From assembly GCF_028331445.1 (NCBI RefSeq), contig NZ_JAQMHX010000001.1:372001-436000 (forward strand): a DNA stretch of 64,000 bases, given 5' to 3'. Positions 52,893 to 62,580 of this stretch are shown here, piece after piece; within the stretch, counting starts at the first letter, position 1, and each line of letters opens with the position of its first letter. The translations under genes were made by a program, and so were the position numbers. The stretch is from Candidatus Phyllobacterium onerii (GTDB taxonomy: Bacteria; Pseudomonadota; Alphaproteobacteria; Rhizobiales; Rhizobiaceae). The notes under the pieces were generated by a model, which was not told where the DNA came from, searched no databases, and was given only the letters and a program-made list of their open reading frames with translations.

Positions 52893-53489
52893 GTGATTCT
52901 GCCTGGCTCGGTGATCTACTTTTCGCGTCATGGCGAGACGGATTGGAACGTCGCGGAGCGCATTCAAGGCCAAGCAGATGTCGATATGAATGCGCGTGGC
53001 CGTGCCCAGGCCGATCGCAATGGTGATCTTCTGAAATCATTGATCGGCGACGGGGCCGGCTTCGAATTCGTTGCCAGCCCCTTGCGGCGCACGCGCGATA
53101 CAATGGAGCGAATCCGTACCCGCATGGGTCTCGATCCCAAGAACTACCATACCGATCCACGCCTGATGGAAGTGAGTTTCGGAGATTGGCAGGGCTTCAT
53201 GATTGAAGACATCGCAGCCAAGACGCCGGAGCTTGTAGAAGAACGGGGGCGGGACAAGTGGAATTTCGTCCCACCGGGGGACACCGCCGAGAGCTATGCG
53301 ACATTGAGTGTTCGTGTTGCAAGTTGGTTAGCCGAGATAAAGGGACCCACGGTTTGCGTAACCCATGGCGGTTGCCTGAGAACGATATTCCGTATGGTCG
53401 AGAAACTTGACGGCCACGATGCTGCCAATCTTCTTATCACACAGGATCAACTTCTGCGTCTGGAGGATGGCCACCTTACCTGGCTGTAG
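52893..53489 (+). CDS. Histidine phosphatase family protein
   Basis: The 198-residue protein starts at GTG 52893 and has the phosphoglycerate-mutase-type motif YFSRHGETDWN with the catalytic His, then SPLRRTRDTMERIRTRMG with Arg pocket, and VCVTHGGCLRTIFRM with the second His. This is the plan of broad-specificity phosphatases such as GpmB/PhoE. It overlaps little with fabI (7-bp gap) and may be translated with it. The substrate is unknown. Confidence 0.88.
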   Translation: MILPGSVIYFSRHGETDWNVAERIQGQADVDMNARGRAQADRNGDLLKSLIGDGAGFEFVASPLRRTRDTMERIRTRMGLDPKNYHTDPRLMEVSFGDWQGFMIEDIAAKTPELVEERGRDKWNFVPPGDTAESYATLSVRVASWLAEIKGPTVCVTHGGCLRTIFRMVEKLDGHDAANLLITQDQLLRLEDGHLTWL

Positions 53490-53744
53490 CTATTCCGTGG
53501 TCTCTTCGATGTCGGTAATGAAGCGTTCCTTGTTGACCACGTCGAACATCAACGTAACCTTCATACCCTGCTCGATAACGCTCAGGTCAAATTCGCCGGG
53601 CAATTTATAGACCTTGCCATCGTCGAGGGTAATGGTCGAATTGTCTTCATCGATCTTGGTGATTGTACCTTGCGCATCGTCCGCAAGAGCGCCGACCGGA
53701 AGCAGGGAGGCGATGAACATGAACGTTGCTACGATGAAGCGCAT
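53490..53744 (-). CDS. DUF1344 exported protein
   Basis: The 84-residue protein has a signal peptide (MRFIVATFMFIASLLPVGAL, cleavage near ALA-DD) and the DUF1344 body QGTITKIDEDNSTITLDDGK with YKLPGEFDLSVIEQGMKVTL. It is an OB-like small beta protein common in Rhizobiales; function unknown. It ends on the base after the convergent phosphatase gene. Confidence 0.88.
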   Translation of the reverse strand: MRFIVATFMFIASLLPVGALADDAQGTITKIDEDNSTITLDDGKVYKLPGEFDLSVIEQGMKVTLMFDVVNKERFITDIEETTE

Positions 53745-53913
53745 TTGAATTCCCCTATTATCAAATCTGTATGCCGGTCAATGACGCAAGTTAGAGCTTC
53801 CATTTGTGGCAAAACAATTGCTTTTTTCGTGTGGGATAAAGGAATTTCAACGGCGGGTTTGACCACAGGAGTAAACGCTCATAAAACCCCCTGACAAAAC
53901 GTCGGATACGCTT

Positions 53914-55008
53914 ATGTCGCACAATACTTTCGGTCATCTTTTTCGCGTCACCACATGGGGTGAAAGCCATGGAATTGCGCTTGGATGCGTGGTCGATGGC
54001 TGCCCTCCGGGTATTTCCTTCACAGAGGCGGAGATCCAGTCGTATCTCGATAAGCGCAGGCCCGGGCAGTCGAAATACACGACGCAACGTCGTGAGCCTG
54101 ATCAGGTCCGCGTGCTTTCCGGCGTTATGCTACAAGATGACGGCCTTACCATGATTTCGACGGGGACGCCGATCTCGATGATGATCGAGAACACCGATCA
54201 GCGCTCGAAGGATTATGGGGATATTGCTCGCCAGTATCGCCCAGGTCACGCCGATTATACCTATGATATCAAATATGGAATCCGCGACTACCGGGGCGGT
54301 GGGCGGTCTTCGGCACGAGAAACCGCTGCGCGCGTTGCCGCTGGCGCCATAGCGCGGAAGGTGGTGCCCGGTCTCGTCGTGCGTGGAGCGCTGGTTGGGA
54401 TGGGAATACATACCATCGACCGCGGCCGCTGGGATTGGGATGAGGTGAACAACAATCCATTCTTCACACCGGATCCGGGATCGGTCGACATATTCGCGGA
54501 CTATCTGGATGGCATTCGCAAGGCTGGTTCATCTATCGGTGCTGTTGTTGAAGTGGTGGCGGAGAACGTTCCTACAGGTCTCGGTGCTCCGGTCTACGGC
54601 AAGCTTGATCAGGATATCGCCAGCTACCTCATGTCGATCAATGCCGTGAAAGGCGTAGAGATTGGCGATGGTTTCGACACTGCCAGACTCACCGGTGAAG
54701 AAAACGCTGACGAAATGCGCATGGGGAACGACGGAAAGCCAATTTTCCTGTCCAACCATGCCGGTGGGATTCTGGGCGGCATTTCCAGCGGCGCACCGAT
54801 CGTCGCGCGCTTTGCCGTCAAGCCGACATCATCGATTTTGACGCCGCGCCGGAGTATTGATGCGGATGGCAATCAAGTCGATATCATGACCAAGGGCAGA
54901 CATGACCCATGTGTCGGTATCCGTGCCGTGCCGATCGGTGAAGCAATGGTGGCGTGCGCCATCGCAGATCATTATCTCAGACATCGCGGCCAGACGGGCC
55001 GTATCTAA
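53914..55008 (+). CDS. aroC: Chorismate synthase
   Basis: The 364-residue enzyme begins [20 protein letters not shown] with the family motif GESHG, then [27 protein letters not shown], the flavin site [20 protein letters not shown] and the C-terminal [17 protein letters not shown]. It makes chorismate from EPSP with reduced FMN. It is followed closely by the ribB gene, which also feeds flavin synthesis; the aroC-ribB pair is common in rhizobia. Confidence 0.97.
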   Translation: MSHNTFGHLFRVTTWGESHGIALGCVVDGCPPGISFTEAEIQSYLDKRRPGQSKYTTQRREPDQVRVLSGVMLQDDGLTMISTGTPISMMIENTDQRSKDYGDIARQYRPGHADYTYDIKYGIRDYRGGGRSSARETAARVAAGAIARKVVPGLVVRGALVGMGIHTIDRGRWDWDEVNNNPFFTPDPGSVDIFADYLDGIRKAGSSIGAVVEVVAENVPTGLGAPVYGKLDQDIASYLMSINAVKGVEIGDGFDTARLTGEENADEMRMGNDGKPIFLSNHAGGILGGISSGAPIVARFAVKPTSSILTPRRSIDADGNQVDIMTKGRHDPCVGIRAVPIGEAMVACAIADHYLRHRGQTGRI

Positions 55009-55024
55009 GCAAGGGGACGCTCAT

Positions 55025-56128
55025 ATGGCCTATAATCAAAAACGGGTCGTCGATGCCCTACGCGCTTTCGAACGCGGTGAAATCGTGGTTGTCATGGACG
55101 ATGACGGCCGCGAGAACGAAGGCGATCTGATCGTCGCCGCAGTTCACTGTACGCCCGAAAAGATGGCCTTTATCGTTCGCCACACTTCAGGCATTGTCTG
55201 CACGCCGATGACCCGTGAGCACGCCAAACGTTTGAATCTCGCGCCAATGGTGGCGGACAATGATGCGCCCCATTCGACGGCGTTTACTGTCACTGTCGAC
55301 TACAAACATGGGACGACGACGGGTATCTCGGCTGAAGATCGCACGTTGACAGCCAGAAACCTTGCCAATCCAAATGCCGGTGCTATCGATTTCGTGCGTC
55401 CCGGTCATATTTTTCCGCTGGTGGCCCGCGAAGGGGGCGTACTGATGCGTTCCGGCCATACAGAGGCCGCTGTTGATCTTTGCAAGCTGGCGGGACTGCC
55501 GCCTGTCGGGGTTATTTGCGAGTTGGTGAACGACGACGGTTCGGTTATGCGCGGTCCGCAGGTTGCAAGCTTTGCCGAAACTCATAAGCTGCACCAGGTA
55601 ACGGTCGCCGATCTCATTGCCTATCGCCAGCGCAAGGAAACCCTGATCGAGCGAATTGGCGAGTATGAGATCGATACCTGCGCCGGACGCGCCAAGGCAA
55701 TAACATACGCGCTGCCTTGGGAGCCGATGCACCATGCCGCGATCGTCTATGGCGATATTCGCGATGGCGAGGATGTTCCCGTTCGCCTGCAGCGTGAGGA
55801 TGTGCTGAGCGATGTATTCGGCGCCCGCAATACGCTGGACAGTATCATGAAGCGCATCGCCGAGGAAAAGCGCGGAGTTATTGTCTATCTGCGCGAAGGA
55901 TCGGTCGGTGTTGGCCGGGATGATGACCGCAATCGTGCAGCATTGCAGGAGCGCGAAGTCCATGCGGAAGCGCGCGTGCGCGAAGAGGAATGGCGTCAGA
56001 TCGGGCTTGGTGCCCAGATATTGAAGGATCTCGGCATCACATCGATACGCTTATTGTCTTCGCGCGAACGGCACTATGTCGGGCTCGAAGGCTTCGGCAT
56101 CCAGATCACCAAGACCGATATTATTTGA
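55025..56128 (+). CDS. ribB: 3,4-dihydroxy-2-butanone-4-phosphate synthase with degenerate GTP cyclohydrolase II domain (RibBX type)
   Basis: From ATG 55025 (AAGGGGAC upstream) the protein has 367 residues. The N-terminal RibB domain has VVVMDDDGRENEGDLIVAA, the TTGISAEDRT motif and HIFPLVAREGGVLMRSGHTE. The C-terminal 160 residues are GTP-cyclohydrolase-II-like, but the zinc cysteines (canonical C-x10-CxC, as in RCDCG) are absent: VRLQREDVLSDVFGARNTLD holds no Cys. It should make the 4-carbon unit of riboflavin, while the C-terminal half is probably not a GTP cyclohydrolase. Family knowledge calls this form RibBX. An in-frame ATG at 54902 lies in aroC and is not used. Confidence 0.9.
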   Translation: MAYNQKRVVDALRAFERGEIVVVMDDDGRENEGDLIVAAVHCTPEKMAFIVRHTSGIVCTPMTREHAKRLNLAPMVADNDAPHSTAFTVTVDYKHGTTTGISAEDRTLTARNLANPNAGAIDFVRPGHIFPLVAREGGVLMRSGHTEAAVDLCKLAGLPPVGVICELVNDDGSVMRGPQVASFAETHKLHQVTVADLIAYRQRKETLIERIGEYEIDTCAGRAKAITYALPWEPMHHAAIVYGDIRDGEDVPVRLQREDVLSDVFGARNTLDSIMKRIAEEKRGVIVYLREGSVGVGRDDDRNRAALQEREVHAEARVREEEWRQIGLGAQILKDLGITSIRLLSSRERHYVGLEGFGIQITKTDII

Positions 56129-56232
56129 AAACTGGCTCTCGCTTGTTGCGAAGGCCGCTGCAAAATAGCAAGGAATGGTCGTTGGATTTGCTATAATCTC
56201 GCTGGATAGGTTCATTCAGCGAGGACACTGCC

Positions 56233-57516
56233 ATGACCGCTCCCCATCCCTCCAAGACACATATCGGCAATCATGAACTGCATCCTGAGACGCTGATGCT
56301 GAACTACGGCTACGACCCGGAACTGTCCGAGGGGGCTGTCAAACCACCTGTATTCTTGACCTCGACCTTCGTATTCAAGTCCGCTGAAGAAGGCCGGGAT
56401 TTCTTCGATTTTGTCTCTGGTCGCAAGGAACCGCCGGCCGGTACGGCGGCTGGTCTGGTCTACTCACGTTTTAATCATCCCAATAGCGAAATCGTTGAGG
56501 ACCGGCTTGCCGTCTATGAGCGCACGGAAAGCTGTGCGGTTTTTTCCTCGGGAATGTCGGCGATTGCCACGACCCTGTTTGCATTCGTCCGTCCGGGCGA
56601 CTCGATCCTGCACTCGCAGCCGCTCTATGGCGGCACCGAAACGCTGCTCGCCAAGACGTTCCTCAACATGGGCGTTGCAGCGGTCGGCTTCGCCGATGGC
56701 GTGAACGAAGCTTCGGTACAAGCTGCCGCTGACCAGGCAATGCAGAAGGGCCGTGTCTCCGTGATCCTGATCGAAACGCCTGCCAATCCAACCAACAGCT
56801 TGGTCGATGTGGCAATGATCCGCCGGATCGCCGAGGCCATTGGCGAAAAGCAGGGCCACCGCCCGATAATCGCCTGCGACAACACGTTGCTTGGACCGGT
56901 ATTCCAACGGCCCATCGAGCACGGCGCGGATATTTCGCTGTATTCGCTGACAAAATATGTCGGCGGCCACTCCGATTTGATTGCGGGAGCAGCGCTCGGA
57001 TCAAGAGCCGTGATGAAACAGGTCAAAGCGCTGCGTGGCGCGATCGGCACGCAACTCGATCCTCATTCCTGCTGGATGCTCGGGCGCTCGCTCGAAACCC
57101 TCAGTATTCGCATGGAAAAGGCCGACAACAACGCCTTGGCTATTGCCAATTTCCTTCGGGATCATCCGAAGGTCGAGAAGATACACTATCTGCCGTACCA
57201 CGACGCGTCTTCACCCCTTGGTAAAACGTTTGCCGCTCAATGCACTGGAGCTGGCTCGACCTTCTCATTTGACATCGTGGGTGGACAGCCGGCGGCCTTC
57301 AAGTTCCTCAACGCATTGCAGATACTGAAACTGGCCGTGAGCCTTGGGGGTACGGAATCGCTGGCCAGCCATCCGGCAACGATGACTCACTCGGGCGTCC
57401 CCATTGACGTGCGCCAGCGCATTGGCGTGCTGGATTCAACAATAAGATTGTCGATCGGCATCGAACATCCGGATGACTTGATTGCCGATCTCACGCAGGC
57501 ATTAAGCATCGCTTGA
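56233..57516 (+). CDS. Cystathionine gamma-synthase/methionine gamma-lyase family PLP enzyme
   Basis: The 427-residue protein has the Cys/Met-metabolism PLP fold. The Schiff-base Lys is in [15 protein letters not shown], and [20 protein letters not shown] with [20 protein letters not shown] forms the cofactor pocket. C-terminal [20 protein letters not shown] is typical. It belongs to the branch annotated as cystathionine gamma-synthase family protein, so synthase, lyase or O-acetylhomoserine sulfhydrylase activity remains open. A TATAAT box lies at 56192-56197, 36 bp before the start. Confidence 0.88.
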   Translation: MTAPHPSKTHIGNHELHPETLMLNYGYDPELSEGAVKPPVFLTSTFVFKSAEEGRDFFDFVSGRKEPPAGTAAGLVYSRFNHPNSEIVEDRLAVYERTESCAVFSSGMSAIATTLFAFVRPGDSILHSQPLYGGTETLLAKTFLNMGVAAVGFADGVNEASVQAAADQAMQKGRVSVILIETPANPTNSLVDVAMIRRIAEAIGEKQGHRPIIACDNTLLGPVFQRPIEHGADISLYSLTKYVGGHSDLIAGAALGSRAVMKQVKALRGAIGTQLDPHSCWMLGRSLETLSIRMEKADNNALAIANFLRDHPKVEKIHYLPYHDASSPLGKTFAAQCTGAGSTFSFDIVGGQPAAFKFLNALQILKLAVSLGGTESLASHPATMTHSGVPIDVRQRIGVLDSTIRLSIGIEHPDDLIADLTQALSIA

Positions 57517-57637
57517 GCAATCAACACGTGCGGTAGAATTCGCTGACTTGTCTCTTGTACAACAGCGAGTAGCTAGTGCAATTTAATACGGCCCGCCTGG
57601 TCATGCTCATGCCCTTTTGCTGTTGCAGAAAGCTTTC

Positions 57638-58564
57638 ATGGTAACTCGTCTTTATTCGCATCCGATTTATCTGGAACATTTGACACCTCCGGGGCATCCC
57701 GAACGGCCGGATCGATTGCGTGCGCTCAACAAGGTGCTGGAGGATAGCGCCTTCGATGCACTGGACCGTGTCCAGGCACCAACGGGCGACGAAACAACCA
57801 TCCTTTATGCGCATCCCCAAACGTTTATTGAACGTGTCCGCAATACCGTCCCAGAAGAAGGGCTGGCGCGAGTCGATTCGGATACGACTGTGAGCCCCAA
57901 GAGCTGGGAAGCGGTGTTGACCGCAATCGGCGCAGCGAACGCCGCTGTGGATGACGTATTCACCGGTGTCGCGGACAATGTCTTCGTGGCTTCGCGTCCC
58001 CCCGGCCACCATGCAGAGCGGGACAAAGCCATGGGCTTTTGTCTGTTCAACAGCGCCGCGATCGCCGCCAGGCACGCCCAAAAAGCTCATGGCGTCGAAC
58101 GTGTTGCAATCGTCGATTGGGACGTGCATCACGGCAATGGTACGCAGGACATTTTCTGGGATGATCCGTCGGTGCTCTATTGTTCGACGCATCAGATGCC
58201 CCTCTATCCTGGCACCGGAGCCAAGGACGAAACTGGTGCTGGCAATATCATCAATGCGCCTCTCAGCGCGCAAACTGGTAGCGACCATTTCAGAGAAGCA
58301 TTCAACACGCGTATTCTCCCCGCTATCGATGAGTTTCGGCCCGAGCTGATTATCGTTTCTGCCGGTTTCGATGCCCATCACCGCGACCCGTTGGCGGAAA
58401 TAAATCTGAACGAGGACGATTTTGACTGGGCGACCGGGACCCTGATGGAAAGAGCTGGGAGCTATGCGTCAAACCGCCTTGTCAGCCTTCTGGAAGGCGG
58501 TTACGACCTCAAGGGTATGTCGCTCTCGGCGGGCGCGCATATTAGACGCTTGATGGGAGGCTGA
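57638..58564 (+). CDS. Histone-deacetylase-family (acetylpolyamine/acetoin amidohydrolase) protein
   Basis: From ATG 57638 the protein has 308 residues. The class II HDAC fold is visible: PGHPERPDRLRALNKVLED, the charge relay RPPGHHAERDKAMGFCLFN with the His pair, and the zinc-binding VDWDVHHGNGTQDIFWDDPS. Further conserved ISAGFDAHH-type sequence is IVSAGFDAHHRDPL. Bacterial members deacetylate polyamines, acetoin-related or protein substrates; the true substrate is unknown. It lies 3 bp upstream of xseB, giving an operon as in other rhizobia. Confidence 0.9.
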   Translation: MVTRLYSHPIYLEHLTPPGHPERPDRLRALNKVLEDSAFDALDRVQAPTGDETTILYAHPQTFIERVRNTVPEEGLARVDSDTTVSPKSWEAVLTAIGAANAAVDDVFTGVADNVFVASRPPGHHAERDKAMGFCLFNSAAIAARHAQKAHGVERVAIVDWDVHHGNGTQDIFWDDPSVLYCSTHQMPLYPGTGAKDETGAGNIINAPLSAQTGSDHFREAFNTRILPAIDEFRPELIIVSAGFDAHHRDPLAEINLNEDDFDWATGTLMERAGSYASNRLVSLLEGGYDLKGMSLSAGAHIRRLMGG

Positions 58565-58567
58565 AGC

Positions 58568-58822
58568 ATGGCCGATGTACAGAACAATTCCGATATCGCT
58601 GCCATGAGCTTCGAGCAAGCGCTCGATCAGCTGGAAAAAATAGTCGATGATCTCGAACGTGGTGACGTACCACTGGAACAATCGATCCGGATCTATGAGC
58701 GGGGCGAAGCCCTCAAGAAACATTGCGATACTCTCTTGAGCGCCGCTGAAGACAAAGTGCAGAAAATCCGCCTTGGCCGTAACGGTGAACCCGTCGGCAC
58801 AGAGCCGCTCGATCCGGAGTGA
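58568..58822 (+). CDS. xseB: Exodeoxyribonuclease VII small subunit
   Basis: The 84-residue protein has the XseB plan: [40 protein letters not shown] and the tail [20 protein letters not shown]. Two helices form the coiled hairpin that assembles with XseA to degrade single-stranded DNA. xseA is not in this window. It is translated just after the deacetylase gene. Confidence 0.95.
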   Translation: MADVQNNSDIAAMSFEQALDQLEKIVDDLERGDVPLEQSIRIYERGEALKKHCDTLLSAAEDKVQKIRLGRNGEPVGTEPLDPE

Positions 58823-58891
58823 GGCACCAACGCTGTTCAGCACGGCGGTCAACCGCTATGCTAAGGCATAGACACTTCCGGAGTAGCGCGC

Positions 58892-59830
58892 ATGAGTTTT
58901 TCCCCCTGCCCAGATCCCAAGATAGGTGACTTATCAGCAATCGATGCAATCGAGACGCTAATTATCCCGCGCACCAGCGATATTGGTGGGCTCGAAGTTC
59001 GGCGTGCCCTGCCGAGCGCCAAGCGCCGACTCGTCGGACCCTTCATTTTCTTCGACCGAATGGGCCCGGCAATCCTTCGCCCAACCGACGCGCTTGATGT
59101 GCGGCCGCATCCACATATCGGCCTTTCGACTGTCACCTATCTTTTCGACGGGAACATACGCCATCGCGACAGCCTCGGCACGGAGATGGTCATCAAACCT
59201 GGTGACGTCAATCTTATGACGGCGGGCCGCGGAATCGTTCATTCAGAACGTTCACCGGAGGAGTTGCGGACCGAGCCGTTGCCGATTTCGGGGCTGCAGA
59301 CCTGGCTCGCGCTGCCAGATCATCTGGAGGAAATCAATCCAGCCTTTGCCAATACAGGCGTAGGTGAACTGCCGGTACTGCGCGAAGCAGGTATGGAGGC
59401 GCGTATTGTCATGGGCAAGTTTCATGGTGCTGGTTCTCCTGTCAAACAGCATGCGGAGACGCTGTACGTGGACGTTCGGCTTGACCCAGGGAGCCATATC
59501 CAGTTGCCAGCTAACATTGCCGAGGAGCGGGCCATCTATACGCTGGATGGCTCGGTAGAAGTTGCAGGAGAGAACTTCCCGGCGGACCGTCTGTTGGTGT
59601 TTCGCGCCGGTGACGAGATCATTGTCCGTGCACCGCAAGGCGCGCACTTCATGCTGTTTGGAGGTGCTGCTCTGCCGTCCAAGCGCTATATCTGGTGGAA
59701 TTTCGTGTCTTCATCCCAAGAGCGGATCGAGCAGGCAAAAGAGGAATGGCGCACGGGCCGTTTCGATATCGTTCCTGGCGACGAGGAAGAATTCATACCG
59801 CTGCCTGAAAACCGACCCATGGAGCGGTAG
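58892..59830 (+). CDS. Pirin family protein
   Basis: The 312-residue bicupin has the pirin N-terminal metal site: DVRPHPHIGLSTVTYLFDGN followed by HRDSLGTEMVIKPGDVNLMT and GRGIVHSE. The second cupin starts near GAGSPVKQHAETLYVDVRLD. Pirins bind iron; some bacterial members are quercetin dioxygenases or redox-sensing proteins. The closing WWNFVSSSQERIEQAKEEWR motif is standard. No operon partner is evident. Confidence 0.9.
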   Translation: MSFSPCPDPKIGDLSAIDAIETLIIPRTSDIGGLEVRRALPSAKRRLVGPFIFFDRMGPAILRPTDALDVRPHPHIGLSTVTYLFDGNIRHRDSLGTEMVIKPGDVNLMTAGRGIVHSERSPEELRTEPLPISGLQTWLALPDHLEEINPAFANTGVGELPVLREAGMEARIVMGKFHGAGSPVKQHAETLYVDVRLDPGSHIQLPANIAEERAIYTLDGSVEVAGENFPADRLLVFRAGDEIIVRAPQGAHFMLFGGAALPSKRYIWWNFVSSSQERIEQAKEEWRTGRFDIVPGDEEEFIPLPENRPMER

Positions 59831-59905
59831 ACTCAGCTTCTTGCTGGTCGGCTGGTTTTCCTTTAGGGAACGGCAAGAATTGAGCTTGGAATTGGAACCT
59901 GCGCT

Positions 59906-61825
59906 TTGGCCAAGAATTTTGAAACACCACTGCTTGATCGCGTTAAAGTTCCTTTGGATTTGCGCCAACTGCCGGAATCCGATCTGCCTCAACTGACGCA
60001 GGAACTGCGTACCGAACTGATTGATGCGGTTTCGACCACGGGTGGCCATCTCGGCGCCGGGCTTGGTGTCGTCGAACTAACAGTCGCCCTGCATCACGTT
60101 TTCGATACGCCGCATGACCGGATCATCTGGGACGTCGGCCATCAGGCCTATCCGCACAAGATATTAACCGGCCGGCGAGATCGTATCCGCACCCTGCGGC
60201 AGGAGGGCGGGCTTTCCGGATTTACCAAGCGCAGCGAAAGCGAGTACGACCCCTTCGGCGCTGCCCATTCGTCCACCTCCATTTCCGCAGGGCTAGGAAT
60301 GGCGGTTGCCAGCGATCTTTCCGGCACGAAGCGCAATGTGATCTCGGTGATAGGCGATGGAGCGATGTCGGCAGGCATGGCCTATGAGGCGATGAACAAT
60401 GCTGGAGCTCTCGATGCTCGTCTCATTGTCATTCTCAACGATAACGATATGTCGATTGCACCTCCGACTGGCGCTATGAGCGCCTATCTGGCGCGCCTTG
60501 TCTCCGGGCGTGCTTACCGTTCATTTCGCGAAACCGCCAAGCAGCTTGCCAAGAAACTGCCGAAATTCCTGCAGGAAAAGGCGCGCCTGTCGGAAGAATA
60601 TGCGCGTGGCTTCTGGACCGGCGGAACCATGTTCGAAGAGCTGGGCTTCTACTACGTCGGACCGATCGACGGGCACAATCTCGACCATCTGTTGCCTGTA
60701 TTGAAGAATGTCCGCGATACGATGGACGGCCCGGTTCTGATCCATGTCGTTACCCAAAAGGGCAAGGGCTACGCTCCGGCGGAGGCAGCTGCGGACAAAT
60801 ATCACGGTGTTAACAAATTCGACGTCATCACCGGAGCGCAGGCGAAGCCGCCCGCCAACGCGCCAAGCTATACGAAGGTCTTTGCCACGAGCCTGATCGA
60901 GGAAGCGCGCCACGACGACAGGATCGTAGCCGTAACGGCAGCGATGCCGGGCGGAACCGGTCTCGATCTTTTTGGGGAGGTTTTTCCTGAACGCACCTTC
61001 GATGTTGGTATCGCGGAACAGCACGCAGTGACCTTCGCCGCTGGTCTGGCAAGCGAAGGGTTAAAGCCGTTCGCCGCGATCTATTCGACGTTTCTGCAGC
61101 GTGGTTACGACCAGGTGGTACATGATGTGTCACTGCAGAACCTGCCGGTACGCTTTCCCATAGATCGGGCGGGGCTGGTCGGTGCTGACGGCGCGACCCA
61201 TGCCGGCTCATTCGATACGGGTTTCCTGGCTGCGTTGCCGGGCTTTGTCGTCATGGCCGCAGCTGATGAGGCCGAGTTGCGCCATATGGTGCGAACGGCG
61301 GCTGAGTATGATGAAGGGCCGATCTCGTTTCGCTATCCTCGCGGTGACGGCGTCGGTATCGATTTGCCCGAGCGGGGAAAGATTCTGCAGATTGGCAAAG
61401 GCCGGGTTGTCCGTGAAGGGTCGAAGATCGCATTGCTCTCGTTTGGCACCCGCCTGCAAGAATGTTTGGCTGCAGCCGAAGAACTCGATGCTGCTGGCCT
61501 TTCGACGACCGTTGCCGACGCACGGTTTGCCAAGCCGTTGGACGAGGATTTGATTCGTCGTCTGGCGCGAGAACACGAGGTCTTCGTTACGGTGGAGGAG
61601 GGGGCCATCGGGGGCTTTGCCTCACACGTTCTGCATTTCTTGAGCCGCGACGGGTTGCTGGATAACGGCCTTCGTGTCCGCACATTGACATTGCCTGACC
61701 TCTATCTCGACCACGCCAAACCCGAAGCAATGTATGCCCGTTCAGGTCTCGACAGTGCAGGCATCGTGCGAACTGTCTTTGGCGCACTTGGTCGCGAGCA
61801 CATTATTTCGCCAGCCCGCGCGTAA
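59906..61825 (+). CDS. dxs: 1-deoxy-D-xylulose-5-phosphate synthase
   Basis: The 639-residue thiamine diphosphate enzyme starts at TTG 59906 with GGAACC upstream. The ThDP motif is [20 protein letters not shown], with [17 protein letters not shown] before it, and the transketolase centre [20 protein letters not shown] and [15 protein letters not shown]. It condenses pyruvate and glyceraldehyde 3-phosphate at the entry of the MEP pathway, upstream of ispE. It is followed by tlyA with only a few bases between, as usual in Rhizobiales. Confidence 0.95.
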   Translation: MAKNFETPLLDRVKVPLDLRQLPESDLPQLTQELRTELIDAVSTTGGHLGAGLGVVELTVALHHVFDTPHDRIIWDVGHQAYPHKILTGRRDRIRTLRQEGGLSGFTKRSESEYDPFGAAHSSTSISAGLGMAVASDLSGTKRNVISVIGDGAMSAGMAYEAMNNAGALDARLIVILNDNDMSIAPPTGAMSAYLARLVSGRAYRSFRETAKQLAKKLPKFLQEKARLSEEYARGFWTGGTMFEELGFYYVGPIDGHNLDHLLPVLKNVRDTMDGPVLIHVVTQKGKGYAPAEAAADKYHGVNKFDVITGAQAKPPANAPSYTKVFATSLIEEARHDDRIVAVTAAMPGGTGLDLFGEVFPERTFDVGIAEQHAVTFAAGLASEGLKPFAAIYSTFLQRGYDQVVHDVSLQNLPVRFPIDRAGLVGADGATHAGSFDTGFLAALPGFVVMAAADEAELRHMVRTAAEYDEGPISFRYPRGDGVGIDLPERGKILQIGKGRVVREGSKIALLSFGTRLQECLAAAEELDAAGLSTTVADARFAKPLDEDLIRRLAREHEVFVTVEEGAIGGFASHVLHFLSRDGLLDNGLRVRTLTLPDLYLDHAKPEAMYARSGLDSAGIVRTVFGALGREHIISPARA

Positions 61826-61830
61826 CGTTG

Positions 61831-62574
61831 ATGCGGCTCGATCAGCTTCTGGTTGATAAGGGGCTTTTTGCTAGCAGGTCACGGGCGCGCGACGCCATTA
61901 TACGCGGTACGGTGCAAGTCAATGGTTTTGTCATCACCAAGCCGGGCACCACGGTTTCCATCGACGCAGCAATCCTGGCTGACGATCCCGCCAGTAGTTA
62001 TGTCTCGCGCGCAGCGTTGAAGCTCGTCGCCTGCCTCGATCATTTTGCCATCGACGTGAAAGGTTGCACTGCTCTCGACATTGGTGCGTCGACGGGTGGG
62101 TTCACGCAGGTCCTGCTGGAAAGAGGCGCGGACCACGTCATTGCCGTCGACGTTGGCCATGGCCAGTTGCACGACAGTTTGCGCCGCGATACGCGCGTCA
62201 GCAACATCGAGACTTTGAATGCGCGAGATCTCTTGCGCGAGCACCTGAGCGGTAAATCTGTCGATCTCGTCGTCTCCGACGTCAGCTTCATTTCACTAAA
62301 ACTTGCGCTGCCACCAGCCTTGGATCTGGCAGAGCCTGGCAGCCACTGTGTTCTTCTCGTCAAGCCGCAATTCGAGGCCGGACGTGAAGCGATCGGCAAA
62401 GGTGGCATTTTGCGCGATCCGAAGGATGGTGAACGCGTCGCAAATGATCTAAGGAACTGGTTGGATGGATTGCCGGGCTGGAAAGCCCTTGGGTACTGCC
62501 CTTCGCCCATAGAGGGCGGCGACGGCAATCGCGAGTTTCTGCTGACCGGCCTGAAAGCCACGATTGAGAAGTAA
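61831..62574 (+). CDS. tlyA: TlyA-family rRNA methyltransferase
   Basis: I use ATG 61831, preceded by an in-frame TTG at 61828. The 247-residue protein combines an S4 domain (MRLDQLLVDKGLFASRSRAR) with a FtsJ-like methyltransferase domain: TALDIGASTGGFTQVLLERG as SAM motif, and VVSDVSFISLKLALPPALDL with VKPQFEAGREAIGKGGILRD. TlyA 2'-O-methylates cytidines in 16S and 23S rRNA and can have haemolytic properties. It lies between dxs and the RNA methyltransferase gene in one cluster. Confidence 0.92.
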   Translation: MRLDQLLVDKGLFASRSRARDAIIRGTVQVNGFVITKPGTTVSIDAAILADDPASSYVSRAALKLVACLDHFAIDVKGCTALDIGASTGGFTQVLLERGADHVIAVDVGHGQLHDSLRRDTRVSNIETLNARDLLREHLSGKSVDLVVSDVSFISLKLALPPALDLAEPGSHCVLLVKPQFEAGREAIGKGGILRDPKDGERVANDLRNWLDGLPGWKALGYCPSPIEGGDGNREFLLTGLKATIEK

Positions 62575-62580
62575 ATTCTT

